Part shown: positions 12,752 through 24,629 of the stretch, one piece after another
Numbering within the stretch: position 1 is the stretch's first letter
How the letters are laid out: every line of letters begins with the position of its first letter
NCBI GenBank assembly: GCA_015183035.1
Contig: JACZZP010000023.1
Location: 1-64,000 of the forward strand
Direction: 5' to 3'
Length of the DNA stretch: 64,000 nucleotides
Source: Meloidogyne chitwoodi
Lineage: Eukaryota; Nematoda; Chromadorea; Rhabditida; Meloidogynidae
The notes under the pieces: generated by a model
What the model was told of the DNA's origin: nothing
The model's input: only the letters and a program-made list of their open reading frames with translations
Database searches by the model: none
Program-made: the position numbers and the translations under genes

Positions 12752-14781
12752 TTTATTAATTATTTATTATTTAATTATATTTTTGCTAAATTAAAATTTT
12801 TATAATGAACTAAATTTAAATAAAAAATTCAAAAAAATATTTTGTAGTTAAATTAAAAATTTTTTCTTATACTAGTAAAAATTGTTTGTATTTCGTGTTA
12901 TTACATATAAAATAGTATATTAGTAAATATAATTTTATCATTCTAGGCTAGTTTTTAAAAAAGATTTTATTTCTTTGTATATTAAAAAATAGAGTTGTAA
13001 CTACAAATCTTTTAACAGTAAATTCACTAAATCGAAGATTATCGTTTTTGAAACTTAAATAATTTAGGCAAACACTCAATTTACAAAATATTAAAAAAAT
13101 AAAATAAATGAGATTATTCGAAAATATTAAATTATTTTTTAAAAATGATATATACTTTGACCAAAAGTGTTTAGAAATATATAAGTACCGGTTCATTTAT
13201 GCTTTTTAATAACTTAATTTTTTAAAAAGCCTACGCTGCATTGAGATAAGAAATTTAAAACAAAAAAAGATTTCGATGTAGCTTACTATTAAGACTTAAA
13301 AAAAGTTTAGAATCTTGGGAAAAAATGTTGAAATATATCAAATTAAAATTTAATTGAGATAAAGCAAAATATTATTTGTTATAATACAGTATTTTTAATT
13401 ATTTACCCAAATTAAATTATTTAATTGAAAATAAATTCTAAAATAAAATTATTTTAATTTTTAAAGCAAAATTTAATTTTAAAAAAGCTAATTTTGAAAC
13501 AAAAAATTCACACACATTTTAAAAAAGAAATTAAAATAAAATATTTTTAAATATACTGAAATATATATAATATTAAAAATTAGATTTTTGAATAAATAAA
13601 TAATTTATTTATTTTTTAAAAATTATAAAGCTTGTGTAAAAAAAACTAAAAATGGAGTTTATTAAAATAAATAAATATATAAAAATCTGCAGAATTAATT
13701 AACTGAGAATATTTGATGAGAATATATCTTTTTTTAATTAATTTTAAAGAAATAAAGGAAATTTGTATAAATAATTTTTATAGCAACAAATAAAATATTT
13801 ATTTAATTAAAATAAAATATAAATATATATTTTAATTAATTTTTTCAATTTTTTTTTCAAATTTTAAAAATTAGGAAAAAATTTTGAAGTTAAATAATGA
13901 CATCATAAATAAATTTAAAAAATATTAAATTTAAATAAAAAAATGATAATATCAACTTTTCGGAAAATTTTGGTTAGATTTGGAAGAATTACCTCCACTA
14001 ATCCTTTTAGCCATTAATTTAATAATGGATTACAAAAATACTTAATCATTAATTTGTAAAAATAATATTAAATCACAAGACAATATTAAGTATTAATTAA
14101 AAGAATTATTTGAAATATTATCTATTAAACAAAAAAATAATAATAATAAAATCAGGCATGGACACTGAAACTAATTTTGGTATATTATCTAGATATATCA
14201 GAGGATCTATATCCGTTTTATATCTGTGTTCTAATTTACTATATCCGTCCGCTGATATATCTTTTTCTCAAAATGGTCAATACACTTGAAATTTTCAAAA
14301 TGCTCAAAACAAAGAGAGGGTTTGAAGGGGATATTTTTTATAAATGTATGAAGAGTCTTAAAATTTTTAAAATAAAATTAGTTATTTTTTCACATACAAA
14401 AGAATACAGTAACTTTTAATTTTTCGATTTTTCTTAAAAGTTTTCAGAATTTGTTTATTTTTATTATATTTTTTAATTTTGACTTGAGATTAAAATTATT
14501 TTAAACTATTTTTTATTTTTTTATTTTTTTTATTTTTGCTTTAATAAATTTAAACAGCTATATCAAGTTTATGTGCACTTTAATTTTTTTTAAATACCTT
14601 TATTTAAATATTTATTTTTTTTTTAATTTTATTTTTTTAATTTTATTTTTTTTAATTTAATTTTTTATTATTTTTTAAGTCACAAAAGGACAACAAATAT
14701 AATATTTAAAAAAACAGATTTTAAATTTTCTGTCCTATAAATACCTTCAAAAAGAGTGCTAAACATCATTTCAGGTAGAAA
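12752..14781. other. Intergenic AT-rich DNA between receptor and cellulase
   Basis: No coding exon could be supported. The short frames at 12948-13196 and 14177-14419 lack spliceable partners and have simple AT-biased composition. The interval contains a hairpin-bearing short element at about 13985-14120. It would hold the divergent upstream regions of the receptor (minus) and the cellulase (plus). Confidence 0.6.
13985..14120 (-). repeat. Hairpin-ended short element (variant stem AGCCATTA/TAATGG)
   Basis: Contains TTTTAGCCATTA and TAATGGATTACAAAAATA as a short stem-loop, then a tail with TTAAGTATTAATTAAAAGA and AAATATTATCTATTA. The same layout recurs at 17130-17250 and 34915-35040, and in other copies with different stem sequences. 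Confidence 0.6.
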
Positions 14782-15930
14782 ATGAATTTATAGCCCTTAC
14801 ATTTGTTTTTATATTTTTAAAAGAATTAAATGGTGCTTCTCCTCCTTTTGGTCAACTTTCTGTTAAAGGTATTAATTAAATTAATTTTTTTAAAAATATT
14901 TATAATTAAAAATTAATTTAATTTTAGGCACAAAAGTTTATGGATCAAATAATCAACCAGTTATATTATCTGGAATGTCACTCTTTTGGTCACAATGGAG
15001 TGAAGGTTCTGTCTTTTATACAGCAAATACTATTCAATCTTTAAAATGTAATTGGAATTCTAATCTTGTCAGAGCAGCAATGGGAATAGAAAATGGTGGT
15101 TATTTGACTAATCCTAATGTTGAACAGGCTAAGATTGAGACAGTTATTAAAGCAGCTATAGCTCAGGGAATTTATGTTATTGTTGATTGGCATGATCATA
15201 ATGCTCAAAATCATGTTGATCAAGCAGTAAATTTATTTTTTTAATTATTTTAATTTATTATTTAGGTAAATTTCTTTACTTATATTGCTAAAACTTATGG
15301 AAACAATCCAAATATAATTTATGAAACATTTAACGAACCTTTACAAATTGACTGGAAAATAGTTAAAAGTTATCACGAGAAAGTCGTTGCAGCCATTCGT
15401 AAATATGATAAAAAGAATTTAATTATTCTTGGTACAACTACTTGGTCTCAGGATGTTGATATTGCAGCAGCAAACCCTGTGAGTGGATCTAATCTTTGTT
15501 ATACTCTTCACTACTATGCTGCTTCACATAAACAGGAGTTACGGAACAAAGCTCAGGCAGCTTTGAATAAGGTAAAATTAAAAGAATTTTTTTTAATTTA
15601 TTTTTATAGGGTGTTTGCCTTTTTGTAACTGAATATGGCACAGTTGATGCTAGTGGTGGTGGTAGTGTAGATGTTACATCTTCAAACCAATGGTGGTCAT
15701 TTTTAGATTCAAATAAAATTTCTCATGCCAATTGGGCATTAGATAATAAAGCAGAAGCTGCTGCTGCATTAACCCCTGGTACTACTCCTTCACAAGTTGG
15801 GGATGATTCTCGTCTAACAACTTCTGGCAAATTGGTCAAAAATAAACTTAAATCTATGAAAAATGGTTTTTTTTTTTAATTTAAAATTTAATTAAATATA
15901 TATTTTTTAGGTATAAATTGTTCTGGATGA
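14782..15930 (+). CDS. eng: GH5 beta-1,4-endoglucanase (cellulase), 5 exons, start region frameshifted
   Basis: Secreted plant-cell-wall enzyme that hydrolyses internal beta-1,4-glucan bonds. Exons: 14782-14868, 14938-15226, 15266-15571, 15610-15865 and 15911-15930. After the leader come ASPPFGQLSVKGTKVYGSNN, then WSQWSEG, the VDWHDHNA segment, ETFNEP (acid/base Glu) and VTEYGT (nucleophile Glu), so the catalytic domain looks complete. The protein ends INCSG with no cellulose-binding domain. The hydrophobic leader (FIALTFVFIFLKELNG) is open, but the only good ATG (14782) is one base out of frame with it and hits TAG after three codons. A one-base loss at AATTT (14785-14789) would explain this. 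TTTCAG at 14769-14774 could be a trans-splice acceptor. Such genes in tylenchid nematodes are established cases of bacterial-type cellulases gained by horizontal transfer. Whether the break is real or an assembly error is open. Confidence 0.93.
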
Positions 15931-18519
15931 AAAAAGAATTTTTCATTTCTAAGAGAAGAAAAATAAAATTAAAGAGTTTAGTTAGATTTAAATAATAATT
16001 TTAATTAAATGATATGATGTATTAATTAGTAATATTCATTTTCTGCCTGTAAAATATTTAAAAGATTTAGTAAATAAAATTATATAAAAATGTTTAAATT
16101 TGATTAAAGTAAAGGGTGGATGTTTAGTCATAAAAATGACAATTTTCCACTGACCTATTTATCCACTATAAGGATTTGTGTAAAAATTAGTCCATTAGAT
16201 TTTAGGTAAAATTCTTCAAAATTTTTTTAATATTTAGCCTGTTAGTATATTTAATTAATTTAGTTATTTTTCCGTTTTGACAAAAAAATTCGTCAAATTT
16301 TGTCCGCAATTTTTTATAATTATTTTTATTGTTCAGATGTTGTGGAAAGATTGGATGGTCAATCCTCTGATAGTTCATTTTTCATATTTTTCAATTATAC
16401 GAACATAACAATTTTGTAAAGACAATTAAAAGTTCATTTTCAAATCTTAGAAAAATACAAATTATTTTTTAAATTAATTTAAATAATAAATAGTATAATA
16501 AAAAATATTTTCCCTAAAAATCCTCTTATCCTTTAATTAATTTAGGAATTAAAAAAACATTTTAATTAATTTATTTATTTTTTAAATTTAAATATTCTTT
16601 TTAAACAAAACAAAAATAATATTTAAATAAATAAATATTTACATAATTGTTGAAACAAATAAATAAATAAACCCCCAACTATTTATTTCCATGGTAGCCT
16701 TTATTCTTTATTTATCGACAAAAGAATTAAATAACAGTCTTAAATTTAAAACTCTCTTTTCTTCAGAAATTATTTAAAAAATAATTATAATAATTGAAAA
16801 AAGGAAAAATATTAATTTTTTGATATTTAATTTTAAATTCAAATTTTCGAACATTTCTCTTTAATATATTTATAAAATCACATTTTTTAACAACTTTTTA
16901 CCAATTTTAATCAAATAAAATTGAATTGTTTGTCTATTTAAAAATTGCTCTTTGCCATTCCTAAAAATTTTTGTCATTTTTTAATCATTTCCTAATTTTA
17001 ATATATTTAATTTTTCAAAATAAATAAATAACTTTTTTATAAAACATTAATTTTATTGTAAAAGACACAATCTTCGCAGCATGGCAAACCCAATGGGTCA
17101 AAATCGTTTGTTTTAATTAAAAATTATAATTTTTAGCCATTAATAATGGCTTACAAAAATTAAAAAAAGAAGACAATAGACAAGGTGTGTTGAAAATGAG
17201 AAATTTTAGGTATTAATTAAAAAATTTAAAGAAATATTATATATTAAAAAAATATATTGATTAATTTATTAAATATTTTTTAGATTTATAAATATTCAAA
17301 TTAGTTAGAATATTTTGCTTTAATTTTTATTTTTTGCTATATAAATTTCAATAAAATTTATATTAAAATTTTTCATAAAAATACTGAAAATTAAATTTAT
17401 ATAAATTTCTTTCAATTATTCACTTTTTTCAAAAAAATATTTTCAATATCTCAATCTTCCATAAAATTGTTAATAAAATATATTTTTTAGTCGTCAACCC
17501 AATTAAAAAAATAATAAAACACGCGCGAACTCGTTACTACTTTTTATGAGTCATCAAAAAATTGACTCATCCATTTTTCAACATTCTCCAATTAAAAAAA
17601 AGAGAATTTTTTTTTGAGAAAATTATTTTTTTCAATAAAATACTTTCACTGTTTTTTAATATAATTTTTAAAATTTTTCTTTTCTTTGTCCAACTGAAAA
17701 AGGATCCTTAACATTTCCATTCCACTTTTTTAAGCTATATTAACTACAGTTTGTCTTTGTTTTTTAATTAATTTTTATAAAAAAAAATATAAAAAATAAT
17801 TTTACTAATTAATTTTAATTAATTCAAGAGAGTTTTGTACTTCTCAACTTTTATTAATTTTAAAATTAAATTTAATATTCCTTATTTTAATGAATTCTTT
17901 CTTTTTTTTAAAATTAAACCTAAAAACCTTTTTTATTTTCTTTACTTTTTTTACGTTTATGGGTATTTATTGATCTCTTTTCTGTCAGTCAAAACAGACT
18001 GTCAGATTGAAGGGGGGTGACGGATTGTGATGATGATGGCTCTTTTCATGCATCGCTCACAACAACCACTACTCTCTAAAATATAAAATAAATTTATTTA
18101 GATGCTCAAAATAAGCTCAACAATTTTTTTCTTCTTTTATTTTTTCACTAATTTATTTATTTTTAAATTTTATTTAACTAAAATAAAAAATTATTAAATT
18201 AAAATTAATTTTATTTTACACATATAGGTATTTATTTAATATTTATTCTTTCTTTGTTTTTCATAAATTTATTTATTGCTCGTTATATTAATTTATTTAA
18301 AAAAAAATTTTTCTGATCTTCAGAAATTTAAAAATAAAATTAAACACACTAATTTGGCCTAAATTTTAAAAAATATTAGTCAGTGATGAACACTTTGATT
18401 TTTATTTTTATATTCATTTATATAATGCCTTAAACCGCTTTTTAATTTTTTTATAAAAATAAACTATTTAGATTAATAAAATATTTTTTAAATAAATTAG
18501 AATTAAATATTCTATTAAA
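15931..18519. other. Intergenic AT-rich DNA
   Basis: No supported gene. It holds one hairpin-ended short element (17130-17250) and, near 17990-18070, a short less AT-rich patch with a run of GGGGGG, upstream of the claudin-like gene. The frame at 17835-18020 is AT-biased and has no homology I recognise. Confidence 0.55.
17130..17250 (-). repeat. Hairpin-ended short element
   Basis: TTTTTAGCCATTA and TAATGGCTTACAAAAATT form the conserved terminal stem-loop, followed by the tail TAGGTATTAATTAAAAAATT. The stem is AGCCATTA/TAATGGCT, perfectly paired. Confidence 0.6.
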
Positions 18520-21500
18520 ATGACATCATCACCTTTGAGAACTTCAATTATTACAAGTGCTATAATATTCACAATTATTGGAATGGGTCTTTCAATTGCA
18601 GCTTTATTAAGTCCTTCTTGGCAGGTTATTTTAAAATTAGATATTTTTAATAATTTTTTAAATTTAGGTAGTTAATTTACAAGAATATAATTCAGTCCAT
18701 GAACACGGCCTTTGGTTAGATTGTATTAGACACATTCGTGATGTTACTGGAGTTTTGTTAAGAAGGTTTTTTAAATTTAAATATTATAATTTAATTTTTT
18801 TAATATTTTTTAAGATATTTAACAGAGACGGAACCTCTTCATTGTGTTTACAAATTCGATTATGACAAGCAAGTGAATTTTTGTTTTAATTTAATTTAAA
18901 ATAATTATATTTAATTTTAAAATTAATTAAATTTAAGAGTTTTGAGAATTAATTTTCATTAAAAATTTGCATTAATCTTAACCTAATACTATGAAAAGTC
19001 AATTAAATATTCAACAACCACTTTCTATAAAAGAAAAAATAACTCTAGATTTCCAAAACTTTTAGCTTAATGCAAAGCATTAGCTTACAAAAATACGGTT
19101 ATCCTGAAAGCTTTACTATCGATCTTCATAATAATGAAGATATTTATTTATATTAATTTATAAATTAACTAATTTGTATTATTCATAAAAATTAATTAAT
19201 TAGTAGACTCACTCATTTTTGCAGGCTAAAAATCTAAAATATTTTCTTATATGTCTAATCGTTTTTTTGTATTATTATATTCTTTATTAGAGCCAAAATT
19301 AATTTTGGTAACTCTCATTTTGCAGATTATTTAGTAATTTTATTTGAACAAAAGCATACCGTCATAAAATTTAAATTATGCTCTATTCAATTTTAGCCAA
19401 AACATTTAGCTTACAAAAATAATACATAACATCCCAACATTTTCAATCTACTTACTAAATAATAAAATATTTAATTTATAATAAATTAAATAATTTATAT
19501 TATTCATAAAAATGAAATTAATAATTTAATTTTTTGCTTGCTAAAAACTTTTATTATACAAAGTCTCTCTTTAAATGTAAAATTCTCGATAATTAATTAA
19601 AGTTTAAATGATTTAATGATTGTGGGGAATTCTTGTTGGAAGTTTGTCCATTCTAAAGTTAACTTTATGATCCATTAGGAATTCCATCTGTTTTGGAAAA
19701 AAATATTAAATTAAAATTTTCCTGATTTTAGCTAAATACAAAGTATTCAGCTTCCAAAAATACAATTATTCCAAAGGAATTAATTTATTTTAGCAATAAT
19801 GAATTGTTTATATTTTATTTATAAATTGAATAATTTATATTATTCAATTTAAAATTAATAAAAATGTAAATTATAGCTTATTATCAGTGCTTGGAAGCTC
19901 GTACCAAAATTCGTACTCGTACTCGTCCTCGTACTCGTACTTTGGTACGAAGTACGAGTACGAGCAAAAAATAAAAGCAGTACGAAGTACGAGTACGAGT
20001 ACGAGGGAAAAAAATGACTAAAATACGAGGTACGAGGCATAAGTACGAGCTCGTACTCTCGTACTTAAGGTTTAAATTTTCGCCAAATTTCTTTCTTTCT
20101 TTTCCATGCGGAAATAAAATTTTCACTCCATTCCTCTTCCCTCAGTTTATTTTTACAAGCGAGAAAAGAAAAGGAATGTTTATATATATGTAATTTACTT
20201 AATTTTTCTAAGTATGCATCTATGGTTTAGTGGTTAGTGTTTTAGTCTGTTTTAGTAAATTGGTTGAGGTTCGAATTCTTTAATAAGGGAAAGGAATTTT
20301 GAGTTATTAATTGCTGCTAGAGTCATTTCTGTTTTAAAAATTTTAGAAGCAAAATTAAATCAGAAATTTTCTCCTACGGCACTAAAAAAGTGCAATTTTT
20401 GGCAACAGATGTTTAAAAATTTTAAAAATTTTTGCCTGCAGCGCTGAAAATGATGAATTTTTGGCTACTAAGTGCAATAATGTTTCAAAATTTTCGCCTG
20501 CGGCGCTATAAAAAAACTAACTTTATGAAAATTTACCCAAAACGCAAGAAAAAAATATAAGGAAAGTACGAGGTACGAGTACGAGGGGAAAAATAAGACT
20601 GGTACGAGGTACGAGTACGAATACGAGGAAAAAATAAAGACAGTACGAGGTACGAGTACGAGTACGAGGGAAAAATTGATACTGGTACGAAGTACGAGCA
20701 AAATTGAAATTTCCAAGCACTGCTTATTATGCAATAATTTAATCTATGTTTATTAAAAAATACTTTGGCCAAAAATTGTTCGTTATTTTTATTTCTAACA
20801 TTTTTGGCCACATTCAAATTAAAATATAATTTATTTTTATAAATATCGTTTTATTCTAATCTCTTCTTTATGATCTAATAATAAAATAAGTATTAGGGCA
20901 AATCAATTAATTTTTTTAGAATATTCCTATAAATCCAAAAACGTTTAGGAAGGTTCGACCTAACAAGGAAAAATTACAAAAAAAGTTAGTTCACTTTGTA
21001 ATTTTATATTTTTTGTACAAAAGCCTATCAAATCATTTACATAAAATTTAGCTTGTCCTACTCGATTTTAGCTAAATAATTATTTATTAGCTTCCAAAAA
21101 TATAATCTGCACAAAAAGTCGAAGTTCTGTTCTAAATAATTAAATATTTAATTTATAATACTTTGAAATTAAATAATTTATATTATTTATAAGAAATATC
21201 AAAACACTAATTAACCAAATTAAAAAATACCTAAAATTTTACAAACATTTTTAACCGACTAAAAACTAGCTTATTTTAAAGTTAGTCAATCGCTTTTTAA
21301 TAAAAAAAAATCCAAATGGAAGCACCAAAATGAATAGAGGAAGATCAGTTTGTACCTAGATATTTAATTTTTATTTGAGCGAAAGAATAGAACATAATTA
21401 GGCATTACAGAAATTTTGAAGATCCAGTCGGTTAAAAATTTACTTTCGTTTATTATATTTATATCTGTTTAATAATAATTATTATTATTCTTTTTATTTA

Positions 21501-24116
21501 AAATACAAATTTAAATAATAATAAAGTTTGGATTCTATACGTATGGCTGTTTGCTTTATTTTTGTAAGCTAAAGTATCGTTTAGCTAAATTTTTAATTAA
21601 ATATCAAGGTTTTTTTTAAAATGAGTTAACTAATTTAATTCTTTACTATATTTACATTTGGTAAATATCCAGTTGAATGCCTACCATTCCGCAAAGAGAA
21701 TTCGCTCTTTTCTTTTCTTCTCTTGCATTTTTGGCATTAGGAGAAGTGCACGCTTATTTTTCCTTCTCCGCTATAATATGCCTTTTGCACTTGGAAAGAA
21801 AGGGATAAAATAATTAAAATTAATTAATAATAAAGTGATTAAGATTCAGAATTGCCGTCAGATGAGACATATTACAGAAACTGAATTACCGAAATATTTG
21901 TCCTTTTACTGGTTTTTATCCTTCATTATAATCCCTAAAAGGTTGTTATCCATCTGATCTTCTACAAATATATTTTAGAATGTTGTCCAAATTTATGTTC
22001 TTTGATTATTAATATTTGGTCACTTTTAAAATAGATATATTTTCACTTTATTATTAATTAATTTTAATTATTTTATCCCTTTCTTTCCAAGTGCAAAAAG
22101 GCATATTATAGCGGAGAAGGAAAAATAAGCGTGCACTTCTCCTAACGCCAAAAATGCAAGAGAAGGAAAGAAAAGAGCGAATTCTCTTTGCGGACAGGTA
22201 GGACATCAACTGGACATTTTTACCTTTACATTTTTAAATAAGTTATTAAATTTTAGGTATTCCGGGACTTTTGATATAGAAGATGATAATTCACCCGTCG
22301 GTGAAGTAAACAGACATAAATTTTATGGTTGGCATACAGCAACAATTATAATGCTTGTATTAATTAATTAAAAATATTTAAATATTATTTTAATTGAAGA
22401 TAATTGGATTAATAACAAGTTTTTGTTCAATATGTTTAGGTGCTTGTAGTTGTGCTATTCCTTCATTAACTTTAATTTTTACAACAACAATTTTATTAAC
22501 TAGTAAGAAAATATTATAGTAATATTTTTAAACAAATTAATTGGAATCCAAACCCCCCAATAATTTTTACAAAATTAAAAAATAATTATTTTTTTCAGCT
22601 TTTCTTTCTTCAGTAGCTGAGGGAGTATTTTTTTTCTTTTCACATCGTGCTGATAATCGTTTTGTTAAAGGAATTGTTGGGACATATGAAGTTTTATTTA
22701 ATTAATTTATTTTTAAATTTATTTTAAAAAGCAACGTGTTGGTTTAGCTTTCTTTTTACAAATGGGTGCTTGTTTTTTCCATTTTATTGCTTTTCTTATT
22801 GCAATGATGGCTACTTTGTTAGTTTATTAAATTAATTTATTTTAATTTAATTTATTTTTTTAAATTAGTTTTGCATTTTCTTCTAAAAATTCTCCACTTA
22901 ATCATGGAAATTCTTCTTCAATTTATTCATCAAAAAATAATTTAACTGGAATTGGAAGGTTTTTATTTTTTAAATCAATTATATTTAATTTTCTTATTTC
23001 TTTTTAATTACTCAAAATTAGTTTTATTTTGTCTTGTATTTTCAGTAAATTTTAAAAAATTCCAATTTTTTCAAAAATTTCCGATATATGTTGATCTAGT
23101 CAATACCGAAAATAATACTTGGGTAATAAACAAAATAAAAGCCTGAATCCGGTCAAAAAAGAAAACTTTATTTTTTCTGGAGTTTAGATACTAGATACAT
23201 TCAAGGTCAATAAAATAAATAATCCATATCAATTATTTTTAAAAATTCTCATCTTTAAAACTCACAGAAAATTCTCTTTAAATTAAAAATTAATTATTAG
23301 ATCAACAAATCCTTCTGATCAAACTCGCCCACTTTTACGTCAAGCACCACCGCCACCCTTACAAATTAATTCTCGCCCTGGTTCTTCCTCTGCTATACAA
23401 AATTTTGATTATATGGGACAAGAAACACCTCAAGGATCTCTTTCACTTAATTCTGGTGCTATTCCATCACATAATTATAATATTTCAAAGGCCACAAAAC
23501 AACAATATTATCTTCCGCCAGGAAAATCTGCTTCTCTCCGACATGAATCGTAAATAAAAATTTTTTTCTTGATAATTGTTGGGTATAAATATATAGTAAA
23601 AAATAGGATTCCTCTACTTTACAAAACAAAAATAAGATAAATTTGTCCTTTAGGGAAAAATTGACATTTTGCCACTTTACACATCGTCAGTCAACGTAGA
23701 AAAAATTTTTCCGCTACTGAAAATACTGTAAATGCCATTTACTCTTTTAAGTTTTTCACCCTAAACTTGAGCTTGGTTTTTCTTCAAAGAAATACTTTTT
23801 TTTAACTGATGATGTGTTTTAGTGGCAAAATGTCAATTTTTACCTTTAGGACAAAACATTTATTTTTTATAATTTTAGGATTTTATTTTTAAATTTAATA
23901 TTAAAGATCATATTATTTTTTATTATTTAAAGCTCAACAGAATTTGATCATCAAATATTTGCCCAAGAACAATTAAATCAACAACCAACACCAAAAACAC
24001 GTTCACAATATTATTCTAGACAAAATGAAAGATTTGAACGTGTTCAACAACAAATTGGTGATTCTATGCCTGAATTGTGTGGAAGAATTAGTCAAAAATC
24101 AGAAACTTGTGTTTAA
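18520..24116 (+). CDS. Claudin-like (Clc-like) four-helix membrane protein, about 10 exons
   Basis: Exons read: 18520-18624, 18668-18765, 18815-18872, 22257-22356, 22400-22502, 22599-22690, 22732-22817, 22869-22958, 23301-23549 and 23933-24116. Helix 1 is at the start (IFTIIGMGLSIAALL, then SPSWQ). The first extracellular loop has the claudin-type GLWLDC and a second Cys in LHCVYKFDY. Three more hydrophobic helices follow, then a long polar Pro/Gln/Ser-rich cytoplasmic tail. This fits the nematode Clc-like branch of the PMP22/claudin group, plasma-membrane proteins linked to junctions or channel modulation. Exon 3 ends in phase 0 but the next readable exon needs two preceding bases, so a small exon is probably missing from my model inside the 3.4-kb intron 3, which is crowded with mobile elements. 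Confidence 0.8.
19055..19200 (-). repeat. Hairpin-ended short element (stem AGCTTAATG/CATTAGCT)
   Basis: TTTTAGCTTAATG, loop, CATTAGCTTACAAAAATA, then a tail ending TTATTTATATTAATTTATAAATT. It lies in the large intron of the claudin-like gene, with related copies at 19390-19500, 19725-19850 and 21060-21190. Confidence 0.65.
19390..19500 (-). repeat. Hairpin-ended short element
   Basis: TTTTAGCCAAAACATTTAGC then TTACAAAAATAATAC and a tail with TTACTAAATAATAAAATATT and AAATAATTTATATTATTCAT. Confidence 0.6.
19725..19850 (-). repeat. Hairpin-ended short element
   Basis: TTTTAGCTAAATAC, loop, GTATTCAGCTTCCAAAAATA. The stem has its own sequence and pairs through GTATT/AATAC-type complementarity. 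The tail ends AATAATTTATATTATT. Confidence 0.6.
19885..20722. mobile_element. 838-bp non-autonomous hAT-like element
   Basis: Termini are CAGTGCTTGGAA and TTCCAAGCACTG, perfect 12-bp inverted repeats, flanked by the exact 8-bp duplication CTTATTAT (19877-19884 and 20723-20730). A CAGTG terminus with an 8-bp duplication is the hAT signature. Just inside both ends are long runs of degenerate (GTACGA)n repeats, inverted relative to one another. The middle has GCCTGCGGCGCT and TTTTTGGCAAC motifs shared with 47460-47900, and a tRNA-like fragment at 20217-20284. No transposase. Confidence 0.9.
20217..20284 (+). pseudogene. tRNA-like fragment inside the hAT element
   Basis: CATCTATGGTTTAGTGGTTA resembles a 5' half with A-box (TGGTTTAGTGG), and GAGGTTCGAATTC downstream is a B-box match. 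The acceptor stem does not close and the anticodon arm is unreadable, so this is a tRNA-derived remnant or a SINE-like head. Confidence 0.45.
21060..21190 (-). repeat. Hairpin-ended short element
   Basis: TTTTAGCTAAATAATTATTT then ATTAGCTTCCAAAAATA, with tail CTAAATAATTAAATATTT and TTAAATAATTTATATTATTT. Confidence 0.6.
21480..21600 (+). repeat. Hairpin-ended short element, plus orientation
   Basis: This copy reads in the opposite direction: TTTTTGTAAGCTAAAG, loop, CGTTTAGCTAAATTTTTA at the right end, preceded by the AT-rich body. It helps define the consensus order as body, then TATTTTTG, stem, loop, stem, AAAA. Confidence 0.6.
21660..22224. mobile_element. 565-bp MULE-like inverted-repeat element with 9-bp TSD
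   Basis: The ends are inverted copies over about 175 bp, beginning GGTAAATATCCAGTTGA on the left and ending TCAACTGGACATTTTTACC on the right. They include GCAAAGAGAATTCGCTCTTT, TAAGCGTGCACTTCTCC and CTTTCTTTCCAAGTGCA in both arms. The exact 9-bp duplication TTTACATTT lies at 21651-21659 and 22225-22233. Long inverted ends with a 9-bp duplication fit a Mutator-like MITE. It sits in intron 3 of the claudin-like gene, 32 bp before the next exon. Confidence 0.88.
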
Positions 24117-24496
24117 ACAATTGAAAAAATAAAATAAAAAAGAGATGATCTCTTATTTGAAAAAAATTAATTCGGCTTGATCGGTTTTTTCTGTAAAAAA
24201 CTGACCGAACCTTTCGTTAATTCTCTATATATTTATGGGATTTCACTGACAAAAATTCAAAAAAAAATATTCTCGAGAAATTTAAAAATTCCGAAATTTT
24301 TTAATTTCAGTCTTTTCGGTGCAATCCTTTTTATTAGAGTGCAGCCCCAATCAAATGGACGGCCCCTACTTTTTATATATTTTTTTTTTGATGGATTTTG
24401 AATATAATATAAAAGCATTTATATTTATTTTACTTTTTATATTGTAACTTAATGAAAATAATAAATCGAGAAAAAGGTAATTCTACTAAAGGATTT
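24117..24496. other. 3' flank of claudin-like gene
   Basis: No gene seen. The plus frame at 24177-24401 is interrupted by low-complexity runs and has no splice context. Confidence 0.5.
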
Positions 24497-24555
24497 TGTT
24501 ATGTCCGTATACTTGAAAAAGTATATGAGTGAATAAAAATGAACTATTAGGGGGT

Positions 24556-24629
24556 TGGATGGTGGCACAGTCGGTTGTGCTCTGGTTTGGGCTCATTCCA
24601 CGATGGTTCGATTCCATCTCCCATCCACA
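24556..24629 (+). pseudogene. tRNA-like sequence in left LTR
   Basis: The A-box TGGCACAGTCGG and B-box GGTTCGATTCC match Pol III consensus. The D-arm GCAC/GTGC and T-arm GATGG/CCATC pair perfectly, and TGGATGG pairs with CCATCCA as a 7-bp acceptor. Two extra bases sit between T-arm and acceptor, and the anticodon stem is poor. It is therefore tRNA-derived rather than a working tRNA, but the internal promoter looks intact. Confidence 0.7.

Noticed and set aside
19855..20817. Several Tyr/Arg/Thr-rich minus-strand frames (RTRTSY repeats).
   Set aside because: They read the GTACGA hexamer arrays of the hAT-like element.
24556..24629. Functional tRNA gene.
   Set aside because: Anticodon stem does not pair, two extra bases lie before the acceptor strand, and it occurs twice as part of the LTRs. 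Kept as a tRNA-like promoter only.
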